DNA of 23,817 nucleotides from Corynebacterium sp. UBA2622 (GCF_002339505.1 NZ_DDJO01000004.1:1-23817); one strand, 5' to 3'; positions 1 to 7,176 are shown, counted from the first letter of the stretch. Numbers and translations: made by a program. The notes: generated by a model not told the origin, from the letters alone.

Positions 1-2
1 CC

Positions 3-569
3 CAGGGTGACCCGGCCGCGGCCGAGCGGGCGCCGAGCCCCGCCGGAACCCCGCGCGGCAGCGCCGCCGCGCCCGAGCGCGACCCGCTCCTGCCGCCGAA
101 CGCCGTGGTCAATGCCGCGCCACGCGCCTCCGCGCCGACCCAGGTGTACCGCCCCTCCAACGTCGTTCCTCCCTCCGTCGCGCGTGAACCGGGCTCCGGG
201 CAGGGCGACACCCCCGCCTCCACAGCCTCCGGCACGGGCGAGCCGGTCACCCCGGCGCCGGGAACGACCGGTGGCACCGCCACCGCGACGGGCACGACCC
301 CACCTGGCGGCACGCCGACCTCCCCCACCCCCGGTTCCACCGAACCCACCCCGGCCGGAACCCCCGCCAACCCGCAGACAGCGACGGCCCAGCCCGGTGA
401 TGTCGCATCGCTCCTCGCCCCCGACGGGACGACACCCCAGCGCCAGGCCGTGCCCCCGCAAACGGTGGAACAGGTCGATCCCGCCTCCCAGCAGGTCCAG
501 CAGTACGACAACCCCGGTTCTGACTCCGCCGCCTGGTGGAACCACTTCTGGGGTTACTTCCGCAACTAG
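3..569 (+). CDS. C-terminal part of a Pro/Ala/Thr-rich protein (5' end outside window)
   Basis: The frame is open from the window edge and ends at TAG 567-569, giving about 188 residues with no start needed inside the window. The composition is very rich in Pro, Ala, Thr, Gly and Ser and looks disordered. Only the last 20 or so residues look foldable, being Gln- and aromatic-rich and ending in NHFWGYFRN. I see no catalytic motif or membrane segment in the visible part. It converges on manA with only 31 bases between the two stops. Such low-complexity tails are common in actinobacterial secreted or wall-associated proteins, but the signal peptide, if any, lies outside the window, so export is inference. 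An overlapping frame from position 7 is also open but gives an Arg/Pro-only translation typical of a GC-rich shadow. Function unknown. Confidence 0.6.
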   Translation, partial: QGDPAAAERAPSPAGTPRGSAAAPERDPLLPPNAVVNAAPRASAPTQVYRPSNVVPPSVAREPGSGQGDTPASTASGTGEPVTPAPGTTGGTATATGTTPPGGTPTSPTPGSTEPTPAGTPANPQTATAQPGDVASLLAPDGTTPQRQAVPPQTVEQVDPASQQVQQYDNPGSDSAAWWNHFWGYFRN

Positions 570-600
570 GCCCGGGGATAGCCGCGCGCCCTAACCGCAG

Positions 601-1776
601 CTAGGCCCGGGCGAGGAAAATCTCGGCACCGCGCTCGCCCGCCGCCAGGGTGACGCGGCCGTCCGAGGCCGGGACCCAGGCTGCCCGGCCGGGTGTGAGC
701 TCGACCCCCTCGCCAGCCGCGGACCCCGCCGTGCACAGGGCGATGGCCGGGCCGTCGAGAGCCACGTCCAGATTCTCGCCGGCGCCCAGCTCGTAGCGGG
801 TGAGCAGGAAGTCATCGCACGGGGCCTCGTAGCGGGTGGCGCCGGCATCGGGCGTCGTCACCGCGGAGGGGTCCGCGAACGACTCGAAGCGCAGGATGCG
901 CACGAGCTCGGGAACGTCGACGTGCTTCGATGTCAGGCCGCCGCGCAGGACGTTGTCCGAGTTGGCCATGATCTCCACGCCCATGCCGCGCAGGTAGGCG
1001 TGCGGCTGCCCCGCGGCGAGGAAGAGCGCCTCTCCGGGAGAGAGCTCCACGTGGTTGAGCATGAGCGAGGCGAGCGTGCCGCTGTCACCCGGGTACTGCT
1101 CGGCGAGGGAGAGGAAGTTGCGCGCGGTACGCCCGAGCCAGCCGCTGTCCGCCCCGATCCCGCGCGCGGACTCCGCGACCCGGGCGATGAGCTCCTCGCG
1201 GCGCGCCGTCGGGATGGAGATCCAGGTGGTGAACAGCGCACGGAGGCTGCCGGCCTCGTTATCCGGGTCGATCATGGCAGCGTACCGGTCCAGCGCCGGG
1301 CAGCTCAGCGCCTGAAAGAGCTCGGTCGTGCGCTCCAGCGGGCTGAAGCCGGCCAGCGCGTGGAACTCCGTCAGCGCGACGATGAGCTCCGGCTTGTGGT
1401 TGGCGTCGCGGTAGTTGCGCCGCGGGCTGTCCACGGCGATGCCCTCGGCGTTCTCCCGCTCGAAACCCTCCCGGGCCTGTTCCCTGGACGGGTGGGCCTG
1501 GATGCTCAGCGGCTCGTCGGCGGCCAGCAGCTTGAGAAGGAATGGCAGCTTTCCGTCGAACTGCGCCCGCACCCGCTCGCCCAGCTCGGCAGCCGGGTCG
1601 GCCGCAATCAGCTTGTCCAGGCCGGTGCCGCCCACCGTCGAAGGGGCCGCGGCGTGGGCGCCGAACCACAGTTCCGCCTCGGGCTTCTGCGAGGGCACGG
1701 GCTCACCGCGCAGCTGCGCGAGCAGCGACCGCGACCCCCACGGATACGTCCGGAGAGTCCCGTCAAGCTGCTTCAT
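601..1776 (-). CDS. manA: Mannose-6-phosphate isomerase, class I
   Basis: This zinc enzyme interconverts fructose-6-P and mannose-6-P, the first step towards GDP-mannose in the cytosol. The 391-residue product starts with a typical TYPWGS segment (residues 10-15). It carries the metal-binding QAHPS (93-97), the family signature YRDANHKPE (122-130), and the later cupin part with PGEALFLAAGQPHAYLRG followed by NSDNVLRGGLT. Length fits class I enzymes. I chose ATG 1776 because GGAG lies five to six bases upstream. A second in-frame ATG at 1791 has no such site, and the open frame upstream to 1980 runs into the tobH-like gene. It is the last gene of the minus-strand run DUF3499-manB-tobH-manA, with manB two genes upstream supplying the next step. 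Family assignment is firm; the start is well supported. Confidence 0.96.
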   Translation of the reverse strand: MKQLDGTLRTYPWGSRSLLAQLRGEPVPSQKPEAELWFGAHAAAPSTVGGTGLDKLIAADPAAELGERVRAQFDGKLPFLLKLLAADEPLSIQAHPSREQAREGFERENAEGIAVDSPRRNYRDANHKPELIVALTEFHALAGFSPLERTTELFQALSCPALDRYAAMIDPDNEAGSLRALFTTWISIPTARREELIARVAESARGIGADSGWLGRTARNFLSLAEQYPGDSGTLASLMLNHVELSPGEALFLAAGQPHAYLRGMGVEIMANSDNVLRGGLTSKHVDVPELVRILRFESFADPSAVTTPDAGATRYEAPCDDFLLTRYELGAGENLDVALDGPAIALCTAGSAAGEGVELTPGRAAWVPASDGRVTLAAGERGAEIFLARA

Positions 1777-1817
1777 TCGCACTCCATTCATCCGTTCGAT
1801 CTCGGTCGGCGCCGCCA

Positions 1818-1839
1818 CCCCGGCCAGCACTGGCCCGGG
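1818..1839. other. Intercistronic hairpin between the tobH-like gene and manA
   Basis: Ten-base arms (CCCCGGCCAG and CTGGCCCGGG) around a CA dinucleotide pair with one mismatch. They lie in the 70-base gap between the tobH-like stop and the manA start. No T run follows on the minus strand, so this is more likely an mRNA stability or pausing element than a terminator. GC-rich DNA yields such pairs by chance, so confidence is low. Confidence 0.3.
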
Positions 1840-1846
1840 CGGGCGC

Positions 1847-2851
1847 TCAGGCGTCCATCGCGGTGGCGGCGTAGGCGCGCGCCACCAGGCGCGCAGCCAC
1901 CTCCGCGTCACCGAGGCCCTGTTCCTCCACGGTCTCGGCGCGGGAAGCGGGCAGAACCGAATCCGATTCCGCCCAGACAACGGTCTTCAACGGTACCAGC
2001 TGGGGGCCGTCGTCAAGGAAGGGGTCGTGGAAGATGTCGCCGCCTCCCCCGCCGGCGTTCGCGTTCTCCAGCGCCGAGGGCAGCTCCGGGGCGGAGGCGT
2101 AACCCGAGGGGATTCCGTGCACGCTCCACAGCTGCGCAACGAGGCCCGCGAGTGCTCCGCCGCAGGGGGTCGATCCCGTGTGCAGCACCCGGGCACCGTC
2201 GGTGAACGTGCGCAACTGGCGGGCGGCGTTGACGGTGTCGTCGCGCTGCGGGGACAGCGCCTCGAGCTCGGCATCAACACCGTCGGCCAGCGCGAGGAGG
2301 AATTCCCGGGTGATCTCACCAGGCTGAACCAGGCTGTCGAGCACGGCCCAGACCGTTGCCATGGCCCGCAGGGGTGATGCGGACGACGTGGTGGGCAGGG
2401 GCGGAATGACGAACACGGAGTCCGGCACGTCCTCGACGATCGGGCCCCGCGACGGGCCGGCGAAAACGGTTTCCGCACCCCGTCGAGCGGCGGTGAGGAG
2501 TGAGCGCGTGTCCTGCCCCGTGCGGGCGTCGTCCGCGCAGTCCCCCACCACCGCGACCACGTCGAGGGGCCCAACGTAGGCGGGGAGAGCGGGTGTCACG
2601 AACGCCGGAACCGGCAGCGGGGTCCGCAGGGCGAGGGCGCACGCTGCGGCCGCGCGGGAGACCTGGTCGGTCCCCACCACGACCACGCTGCGCGGCTGCA
2701 TCCCCCGCAACCGCGCGAACCCGTCCACCGCGTGCGCCACGGCCCTCATCTGGGCCCCCTCGTGTGCCACGTCGAAGAAGCGGACCGTCTCCCGGTCGTA
2801 TCCCCCCGCGCCCTCGTAGTAGTCGCCGAGCCGGCTGTCGTTGCTCTCCAT
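1847..2851 (-). CDS. TobH-like SIS-domain protein (phosphosugar isomerase fold)
   Basis: The 334-residue protein matches the family encoded between manA and manB across Corynebacteriales (Rv3256c in M. tuberculosis), usually annotated as TobH or a bifunctional phosphoglucose/phosphomannose isomerase-like SIS protein. It has two Rossmann-like halves. The first contains RSVVVVGTDQVSRAAAACAL and VVAVVGDCADDARTG. The second contains GARVLHTGSTPCGGALAGLVAQLW, which resembles a sugar-phosphate-binding SIS loop. I do not see a clear catalytic Glu/His set, so enzymatic activity is unproven. Its position in the GDP-mannose operon suggests a regulatory or auxiliary role on hexose phosphates. ATG 2851 has no Shine-Dalgarno sequence; instead TAGGGT ends six bases upstream, suggesting a leaderless transcript in addition to readthrough from manB, whose stop lies 50 bases upstream. 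Confidence 0.85.
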   Translation of the reverse strand: MESNDSRLGDYYEGAGGYDRETVRFFDVAHEGAQMRAVAHAVDGFARLRGMQPRSVVVVGTDQVSRAAAACALALRTPLPVPAFVTPALPAYVGPLDVVAVVGDCADDARTGQDTRSLLTAARRGAETVFAGPSRGPIVEDVPDSVFVIPPLPTTSSASPLRAMATVWAVLDSLVQPGEITREFLLALADGVDAELEALSPQRDDTVNAARQLRTFTDGARVLHTGSTPCGGALAGLVAQLWSVHGIPSGYASAPELPSALENANAGGGGGDIFHDPFLDDGPQLVPLKTVVWAESDSVLPASRAETVEEQGLGDAEVAARLVARAYAATAMDA

Positions 2852-2857
2852 GACTAC

Positions 2858-2863
2858 ACCCTA
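2858..2863 (-). promoter_or_regulatory. Candidate -10 (TAGGGT) for a leaderless tobH-like transcript
   Basis: On the minus strand TAGGGT is followed by six bases and then the ATG at 2851, and no purine-rich ribosome site is present. The hexamer fits the loose actinobacterial TANNNT pattern. The -35 region is not recognisable. It would give the tobH-like gene and manA a promoter inside the operon. Confidence 0.35.
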
Positions 2864-2901
2864 GGCGGAAACGCGCCCCCGGGGTTCGCCCGAACCCGGG
2901 A

Positions 2902-4281
2902 TCAGGAGCGGATCGCGGCGAGCACCTCGGCGGTCAGGGCGTCGACCTCGCCGCGGGTGGGTGCCTCGACGTTGAGGCGCAGTAGCGGCTCCGTGTTCGA
3001 GGCGCGGACGTTGAACCACGCCTTCGTCCCCTCCAGGGTGACGGTAACCCCGTCGAGCCGGTCCACCGACTCGATGCGGTCCTTGAACGCGTCGAGAACC
3101 CGCTGGGTGGCTGCCTCCTGGTCCTCCACCTCGGAGTTGATCTCACCGGAGGCGACGTAGCGGTCGAACTCCGCCATGAGTGCGGAGAGCGGCCGGTCCT
3201 GCTCGGCAAGCGCGGCCAAGACGTGCAGCGCAGCCACCAGCCCGGAGTCTGCGTTGAAGAAGTCGGCGAAGTAGTAGTGCGCGGAGTGCTCGCCGCCGAA
3301 CAGGGCACCGGAGCTGGCCATCTCGGCCTTGATGTAGGAGTGGCCGACGCGCGTGCGCACGGCCGTCCCCCCGAGCTCACCGATGATCTCGGGCACGGCA
3401 CGGGAGGTGATGAGGTTGTGGATGATCGTCGCGCCCGGGTTCTTCTCCAGCGTCCGCGTCGCCACGAGAGCGGTGATCGCCGAGGGGGACACCGGCCGGC
3501 CCTTCTCGTCGACGACGAAGCAGCGGTCCGCGTCACCGTCGAAGGCGAGGCCGATGTCGGCGCCCTGCTCCACTACAAACTTCTGCAGATCCTCGAGGTT
3601 CTTCGGGTCGAGGGGGTTGGCCTCGTGGTTGGGGAAGGTGCCGTCGAGCTCGAAGTAGAGCGGGCGCACGTCCATGTCCCCGAGTACGGCGGGCACGGTC
3701 AGGCCCGCCATCCCGTTGGCGGCGTCGACCGCGATGACCAGGTCACGGCGCACCGGCACCTCGACGAGGTCGCGGAGGAACGCCGCATAGTCCTCAAGCA
3801 CATCGCGCTTTTCGACGCTCCCGGGCTCCCCCTCGGGGGCGGGGATGCCGTCGACAAGCATGCGCGCGATCTCGCCGAGACCAGTGCTGGTGCTCACCGG
3901 CGTCGCGCCTGCGCGGCAGAGTTTGATGCCGTTGTACCGAGCGGGGTTGTGGGACGCGGTGAACATGGCGCCGGCGCAGTTCATGGTGCCGGCGGCGAAG
4001 TAGAGCTCATCGGTCGAGGTCAGCCCGAGCTCGATGACGTCGAGGCCGTGCTCGCTGGCACCGCGGGCGAAGGCGGCGGCGAGATCCGGCGAGGAGGGGC
4101 GCATGTCGTGGCCGACCGCGATGCGGGTCTCTCCCTCGTCGCGCAGGATGGTGGCGAACGCGGCGCCCACGTCCGCGACGAAGTCCTCGTCAATCTGCTC
4201 GCCGACGACCCCGCGCACGTCGTACGCCTTGATCACCTTGTCGATACTGTCCCGCTCACGGTTGATAGCCATGCGGGCCAT
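2902..4281 (-). CDS. manB: Phosphomannomutase/phosphoglucomutase
   Basis: This cytosolic alpha-D-phosphohexomutase converts mannose-6-P to mannose-1-P and feeds ManC. The product has 459 residues and all four family loops: the phosphoserine loop TASHNP with Ser110, the Mg2+ loop DGDADR (248-253), the sugar-recognition loop GGEHSAHYYF (from 329), and the phosphate-binding loop RASNTEPLLR (from 426). ATG 4281 is preferred over the in-frame ATG 4272 because GGGAG lies seven bases before it. That ATG begins one base after the TAA stop of the DUF3499 gene, which points to translational coupling. Related genes are called pmmA or manB. The role in lipomannan and lipoarabinomannan precursor supply is known for Corynebacterium and Mycobacterium; applying it here is inference from synteny. 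Confidence 0.96.
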   Translation of the reverse strand: MARMAINRERDSIDKVIKAYDVRGVVGEQIDEDFVADVGAAFATILRDEGETRIAVGHDMRPSSPDLAAAFARGASEHGLDVIELGLTSTDELYFAAGTMNCAGAMFTASHNPARYNGIKLCRAGATPVSTSTGLGEIARMLVDGIPAPEGEPGSVEKRDVLEDYAAFLRDLVEVPVRRDLVIAVDAANGMAGLTVPAVLGDMDVRPLYFELDGTFPNHEANPLDPKNLEDLQKFVVEQGADIGLAFDGDADRCFVVDEKGRPVSPSAITALVATRTLEKNPGATIIHNLITSRAVPEIIGELGGTAVRTRVGHSYIKAEMASSGALFGGEHSAHYYFADFFNADSGLVAALHVLAALAEQDRPLSALMAEFDRYVASGEINSEVEDQEAATQRVLDAFKDRIESVDRLDGVTVTLEGTKAWFNVRASNTEPLLRLNVEAPTRGEVDALTAEVLAAIRS

Positions 4282-4282
4282 C

Positions 4283-4858
4283 TTAGTTCTCCCGCTCCTC
4301 CCCCAGCGCTTCCGGCCCGCGGGAGGTCGCCGGCGCATCCGTTTCGGCCGGAGCCACAGCACGGGATTCACCGGACCCGCCCGGGTTGGCGTCCGGATCG
4401 GGCACGACGCGCAGGTGGGACCGGCGCACCGCCTTCGCGGCGGCGATGTGCTCCTCGATGCGCTTGGTGCGGTGCACGGGGTGGTTGGAGGTGGCCGGGT
4501 CGTTGAAGTCGCGGGTGGCGGCGTATTCGATCGGGTCCTCGCCCGTCTCCACCAGACCTGTGGTCACGCGGCCGGCCTCGCGCACGGCGGCGGCGAGCGC
4601 GGTGAGGTCGGATTCGTCCATGTTCTCGAGCTCGGAATCGTCGATATCGACCTGCTCCACCCGCACGAGATCCCAGCCGACGGGCGCGGTGATGTGCGCG
4701 GAGTGCCGCTCGCACAGGTCCCAGGCGTGCGGGTCCTGCGCCGGGGCGAGTGGTCCGATGACCGCCGTTGATTCCGCGTAGGCGTAGATGAGCGTAGCCA
4801 CAGCAGGTCTGCCGCAGCCGGGACGGCAACAACGACGGTAGGTATTCACGGAGGCCAA
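4283..4858 (-). CDS. DUF3499 family protein with Cys/His metal-site motif
   Basis: The 191-residue protein belongs to the conserved actinobacterial family encoded just upstream of manB (Rv3258c in M. tuberculosis). The N-terminal half carries C11xxxC15 and C49xxH52, a likely zinc ribbon, with LIYAYAESTAVIGPL between them. The C-terminal tail is acidic and low-complexity. Function is unknown in the family. The start is TTG 4858: GGAGG at 4866-4870 sits exactly seven bases upstream, whereas the in-frame GTG at 4849 is too far from it. The stop is one base before the manB ATG. It is divergent from the metallopeptidase-fold gene at 4944. Regulation beyond the shared 85-base divergent region is not visible. 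Confidence 0.88.
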   Translation of the reverse strand: MASVNTYRRCCRPGCGRPAVATLIYAYAESTAVIGPLAPAQDPHAWDLCERHSAHITAPVGWDLVRVEQVDIDDSELENMDESDLTALAAAVREAGRVTTGLVETGEDPIEYAATRDFNDPATSNHPVHRTKRIEEHIAAAKAVRRSHLRVVPDPDANPGGSGESRAVAPAETDAPATSRGPEALGEEREN

Positions 4859-4865
4859 GTCTAAA

Positions 4866-4870
4866 CCTCC
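4866..4870 (-). promoter_or_regulatory. Ribosome binding site deciding a TTG start
   Basis: GGAGG on the minus strand is followed by seven bases and the TTG at 4858. This spacing selects TTG 4858 over GTG 4849, which would be 16 bases away, as the DUF3499 gene start. Confidence 0.6.
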
Positions 4871-4910
4871 GCTCTAGATTCCGACAGTGACACGCGGCGT
4901 GGCCGGACGC

Positions 4911-4935
4911 CCCCGGCCACCGGGGTGCCTAACAT
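4911..4935 (+). promoter_or_regulatory. Candidate promoter of the metallopeptidase-fold gene with a GC palindrome
   Basis: TAACAT at 4930-4935 is followed by eight bases and ATG 4944, consistent with a leaderless transcript. GAGGGG lies within those eight bases but is too close to the ATG to act as a normal Shine-Dalgarno site. A palindrome, CCCCGG/CCGGGG with a CCA loop (4911-4925), covers part of the spacer and the region where the -35 would be and could bind a regulator. Computed from pattern only. Confidence 0.4.
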
Positions 4936-4943
4936 GAGGGGCC

Positions 4944-5426
4944 ATGAGCGCGGACACCCCACACCAGCCCCTCCACCTCCGGCCCGCCCGCGACAGGAGG
5001 GGCCGGGGCGCGCGGGGCCCCCTGCTGCCCGTCGGTGTCCCGCGCTACCGCACGCGCTCCATGGCCTTCGACCAGAGCGTCCTGGAGGCCTATGCGCCGC
5101 TGCACAACGAGTACTTCGAGCAGCTTGCGGGTGTCGATCTGGCGGTGGACACCATCCCCCGCATGAGGTTGCGCGCGGATACGGCGGTCCTGCCCGACGA
5201 GGTCGTCGCCGACGGCCCCGTGCCGCTCGGGCGGGTCCTGCAGGCGGGAGTCGACCGCGAGGGAAACCCGACCCGGGCGCGCTTCGTCGTCTTCCGCATG
5301 CCCGTGGAGCAGAGGGCAAAGACGGCGATGGAGCGCTCAGAACTCCTGACCTGGATTCTGACCGCTCTGGTGGCGAACTATCTCAACGTGGACCCGCAGG
5401 TGATCGACCCGGAATTCCCGTGGTGA
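4944..5426 (+). CDS. Metallopeptidase-fold (zincin-like) family protein, active site not conserved
   Basis: The 160-residue protein corresponds by position and ending to the Rv3259 family, annotated as metallopeptidase family (TTHA0227-like zincin fold). The N-terminal 40 residues are Arg/Pro-rich. The core runs from about residue 45 to the end. Active members of the wider family carry HExxH followed by HFGxxD near the C-terminus. Here the corresponding segment reads ILTALVANYLNVDP (about 138-151), with no metal-binding His or Glu, so it is probably not a protease. The gene is alone on the plus strand between the minus-strand manB and whcD groups, and its stop lies 19 bases before the whcD stop (convergent). 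The start is ATG 4944, with TAACAT eight bases upstream. The family call rests on synteny and recalled similarity. Confidence 0.72.
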   Translation: MSADTPHQPLHLRPARDRRGRGARGPLLPVGVPRYRTRSMAFDQSVLEAYAPLHNEYFEQLAGVDLAVDTIPRMRLRADTAVLPDEVVADGPVPLGRVLQAGVDREGNPTRARFVVFRMPVEQRAKTAMERSELLTWILTALVANYLNVDPQVIDPEFPW

Positions 5427-5445
5427 CCGCCGCGCGGGTGATGCG

Positions 5446-5745
5446 TTAGCCGATCTGCTTTTTCAGGCGGCGGCGCTCTCGATCCGAGAGCCCGCCCCAG
5501 ATGCCGAAGCGCTCGTCGTGCTCGAGGGCGTACTCGAGGCACTCGTCGCGCACCGCGCACGCCTGGCAGATGCGCTTAGCCTCGCGGGTGGAGCCGCCCT
5601 TCTCGGGGAAGAACGCCTCAGGGTCGGTTTGGGCGCAGAGCGCCTGGTCCTGCCATTCCTGCTCGACGGTGCCAAACAGTTCATCAAGGGTCATCCCGCC
5701 CGCAGCTGCGCCACGGAGAATGGCGTTTCCAGCCATATCTTCCAC
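5446..5745 (-). CDS. whcD: WhiB-family iron-sulfur regulator, WhiB2/WhcD type
   Basis: WhiB proteins bind a [4Fe-4S] cluster and act with sigma factors or other regulators. WhiB2/WhcD orthologues are linked to septation, and in C. glutamicum WhcD partners WhiA. The 99-residue product has the four cluster cysteines C37, C60, C63 and C69, the stretch AQTDPEAFFPEKGGSTREAK typical of WhiB2, the GIWGG turn (81-85), and a basic C-terminal end RERRRLKKQIG. The start is uncertain: GTG 5745 has AAGGGG five bases upstream, ATG 5736 lacks a well-spaced site, and ATG 5694 would also keep the whole domain. It lies between the metallopeptidase-fold gene and manC, as in related genomes. A 334-base upstream region with repeats suggests elaborate control. 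Confidence 0.95.
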   Translation of the reverse strand: MEDMAGNAILRGAAAGGMTLDELFGTVEQEWQDQALCAQTDPEAFFPEKGGSTREAKRICQACAVRDECLEYALEHDERFGIWGGLSDRERRRLKKQIG

Positions 5746-5851
5746 GCCGTCCCCTTCCTCCGTTGTAGATGGTCGATGGTCGATCCCTGTGATGCGAACC
5801 GCTTGTCACGAGCCGCGGGCGGCGGGGATGCGAAACGACAGTTACGTTTCC

Positions 5852-5890
5852 ATCACGCTTACATCACTGTGATTACACCAGTGATTACAC
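5852..5890 (-). repeat. Direct and inverted repeat array upstream of whcD
   Basis: GTGATTACAC occurs twice at 5869-5878 and 5881-5890, twelve bases start to start. It is preceded by its inverted half ATCAC at 5852 and 5863, eleven bases apart, so ATCAC-T-GTGAT (5863-5873) is a palindrome at the centre. One-turn spacing of four half-sites on one DNA face is typical of cooperative regulator binding. On the coding (minus) strand the units read GTGTAATCAC. The regulator is unknown; a response regulator such as MtrA, which binds spaced direct repeats, is one guess. The array lies between the candidate promoter and the gene. Confidence 0.6.
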
Positions 5891-5900
5891 ACTCTAGCCC

Positions 5901-5928
5901 TAAATAGCCGCAAGGCGTTTTCGGTCAA
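5901..5928 (-). promoter_or_regulatory. Candidate whcD promoter
   Basis: On the minus strand TTGACC (5928-5923) is separated by 16 bases from TATTTA (5906-5901). The -35 matches the consensus in five of six positions; the -10 is weaker. Transcription would begin near 5894, leaving a leader of about 150 bases that contains the repeat array. An alternative extended -10, TGGTGTAAT, lies inside the array. Confidence 0.35.
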
Positions 5929-6040
5929 CGCAGGGCCTTTGCCACCATCGCGCACGTCAAACGCCACTTCAGTCACACTGGTAACAGGAGGCGGGGACAG
6001 GGGGTGGGTAGCGGGGGTACTACATGTTGTGGTGACGTTT

Positions 6041-6072
6041 GCCGGGGGCAACTAACCCGCCGATCCCCCGGC
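6041..6072 (-). terminator. Hairpin downstream of manC, possible terminator
   Basis: GCCGGGGG (6041-6048) and CCCCCGGC (6065-6072) form an eight-base perfect stem with a 16-base loop, beginning eight bases past the manC stop. No T run follows, so it would be a weak or factor-assisted terminator. Confidence 0.4.
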
Positions 6073-6079
6073 GTGGCGC

Positions 6080-7159
6080 CTACGCGTCGGGGGAAAACCG
6101 CACTCCGGAGTCGGGGATTTCCACCCCGGGCCACACACGCATGCCGCCCTGCAACTCGCAGCGTGCTCCGATGCGTGCACCCTCCCCGATCACGCAGTCG
6201 CTGATGCGGGCGTTGGCGCCGATCTGCGCCCCGGCGGCGATGATGGAGTTGCGCACCACGGCGCCCGGCTCAATGGTCACGCCGTCGAAAATCACGGTGT
6301 CGTCCACCCGGGACCCGGCGCCGATGTCGCTGCCCCGGCCCACGGCCGTGCCGCCCATGAGGATCACTCCCCCGGCGACGCCCGCGGAGGCGTCGACAAG
6401 CGACTCGCCCGTCTTTCCCTCGAGCAGCGGTGAGTAAGCGATGCCGCGCACGAGGTCCGACGATCCCTGCACGAAATCGCTGGGCCGGCCCATGTCGCGC
6501 CAGTAGGAGGTGTCCACGTGGCCGACGACCTTCGCGCCCGCGCCGAGCAGGCCGGGGAATGTCTCGCGCTCGACGGAGACGACGCGGCCGGCGGGAATGG
6601 CCTCGATGACGGAGCGTTTGAAGACATAACAACCGGCGTTGATCTGGTCGGTCGGCGGGTCCTCCGTCTTCTCCAGGAAGGCGAGCACGTTGCCGTCGCC
6701 GTCGGTGGGCACGGACCCGAAGGCCCGCGGGTCCGGCACGCGGACGAGGTGGAGGGTGACATCGGCGTCGGACTCGCTGTGGGTGCGCAGGATGTCACCC
6801 AGGTCCGCGCCGGAGAGGACGTCTCCGTTGAAGACCATCGCGTTGTCGTGGCGCAGGCGGTCGAGGACGTTGCGGATCGCGCCACCGGTGCCGAGCGCCT
6901 CCTCCTCCACCACGTACTCGATTTCCAGGCCGAAGTCCGAGCCGTCGCCGAAGTACTCCTCGAACACCTCGGCCCGGTAGGAGGTGCCCATGACCACATG
7001 CGTCATCCCCGCCTTCCGGATCCGGGCGAGCAGGTGGCTCAGGAAGGGGTACCCGGCCGTGGGAAGCATCGGCTTCGGGGTGGACACCGTGAGGGGGCGC
7101 AGCCTCGTGCCGCGCCCGCCGACGAGGACCACCGCGTCGGTGTTTCTCGGATCAGCCAT
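6080..7159 (-). CDS. manC: Mannose-1-phosphate guanylyltransferase (GDP-mannose pyrophosphorylase)
   Basis: It makes GDP-mannose from mannose-1-P and GTP. The 359-residue product has the nucleotidyltransferase signature GGRGTRLRPLT (14-24) followed by TPKPMLP, then FNGDVL, a central INAGCYVFKR and WRDMGRPSDF. From about residue 255 there is a left-handed beta-helix tail of hexapeptide repeats. Corynebacterial orthologues are also named rmlA2, so glucose-1-P thymidylyltransferase activity cannot be excluded from sequence alone; pairing with manA and manB and the Rv3264c synteny favour the mannose enzyme. ATG 7159 has AAAGG seven bases upstream. It follows wbbL on the same strand after 17 bases, so the two are surely co-transcribed. 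Confidence 0.92.
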   Translation of the reverse strand: MADPRNTDAVVLVGGRGTRLRPLTVSTPKPMLPTAGYPFLSHLLARIRKAGMTHVVMGTSYRAEVFEEYFGDGSDFGLEIEYVVEEEALGTGGAIRNVLDRLRHDNAMVFNGDVLSGADLGDILRTHSESDADVTLHLVRVPDPRAFGSVPTDGDGNVLAFLEKTEDPPTDQINAGCYVFKRSVIEAIPAGRVVSVERETFPGLLGAGAKVVGHVDTSYWRDMGRPSDFVQGSSDLVRGIAYSPLLEGKTGESLVDASAGVAGGVILMGGTAVGRGSDIGAGSRVDDTVIFDGVTIEPGAVVRNSIIAAGAQIGANARISDCVIGEGARIGARCELQGGMRVWPGVEIPDSGVRFSPDA

Positions 7160-7176
7160 CTACAAACCTTTCAGTA

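Larger units (their letters stand above)
5746..6079. other. 334-base non-coding region between whcD and manC
   Basis: No convincing gene is present; the short open frames here have no ribosome site or usual codon bias. Going from manC towards whcD it holds a GC hairpin just past the manC stop (6041-6072), a G-rich stretch (about 5987-6017), a promoter candidate (5901-5928) and an ATCAC/GTGAT repeat array (5852-5890). It is more AT-rich around 5850-5910 than the flanking genes. Confidence 0.7.

Noticed and set aside
922..2205. 427-residue plus-strand open frame opposite manA and the tobH-like gene
   Set aside because: It is antisense to two conserved genes, and its second half is Arg/Pro repeats.
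5869..5890. GlxR (cAMP receptor) site in the whcD repeat array
   Set aside because: TGTGA is present but the matching TCACA half at the required spacing is not.
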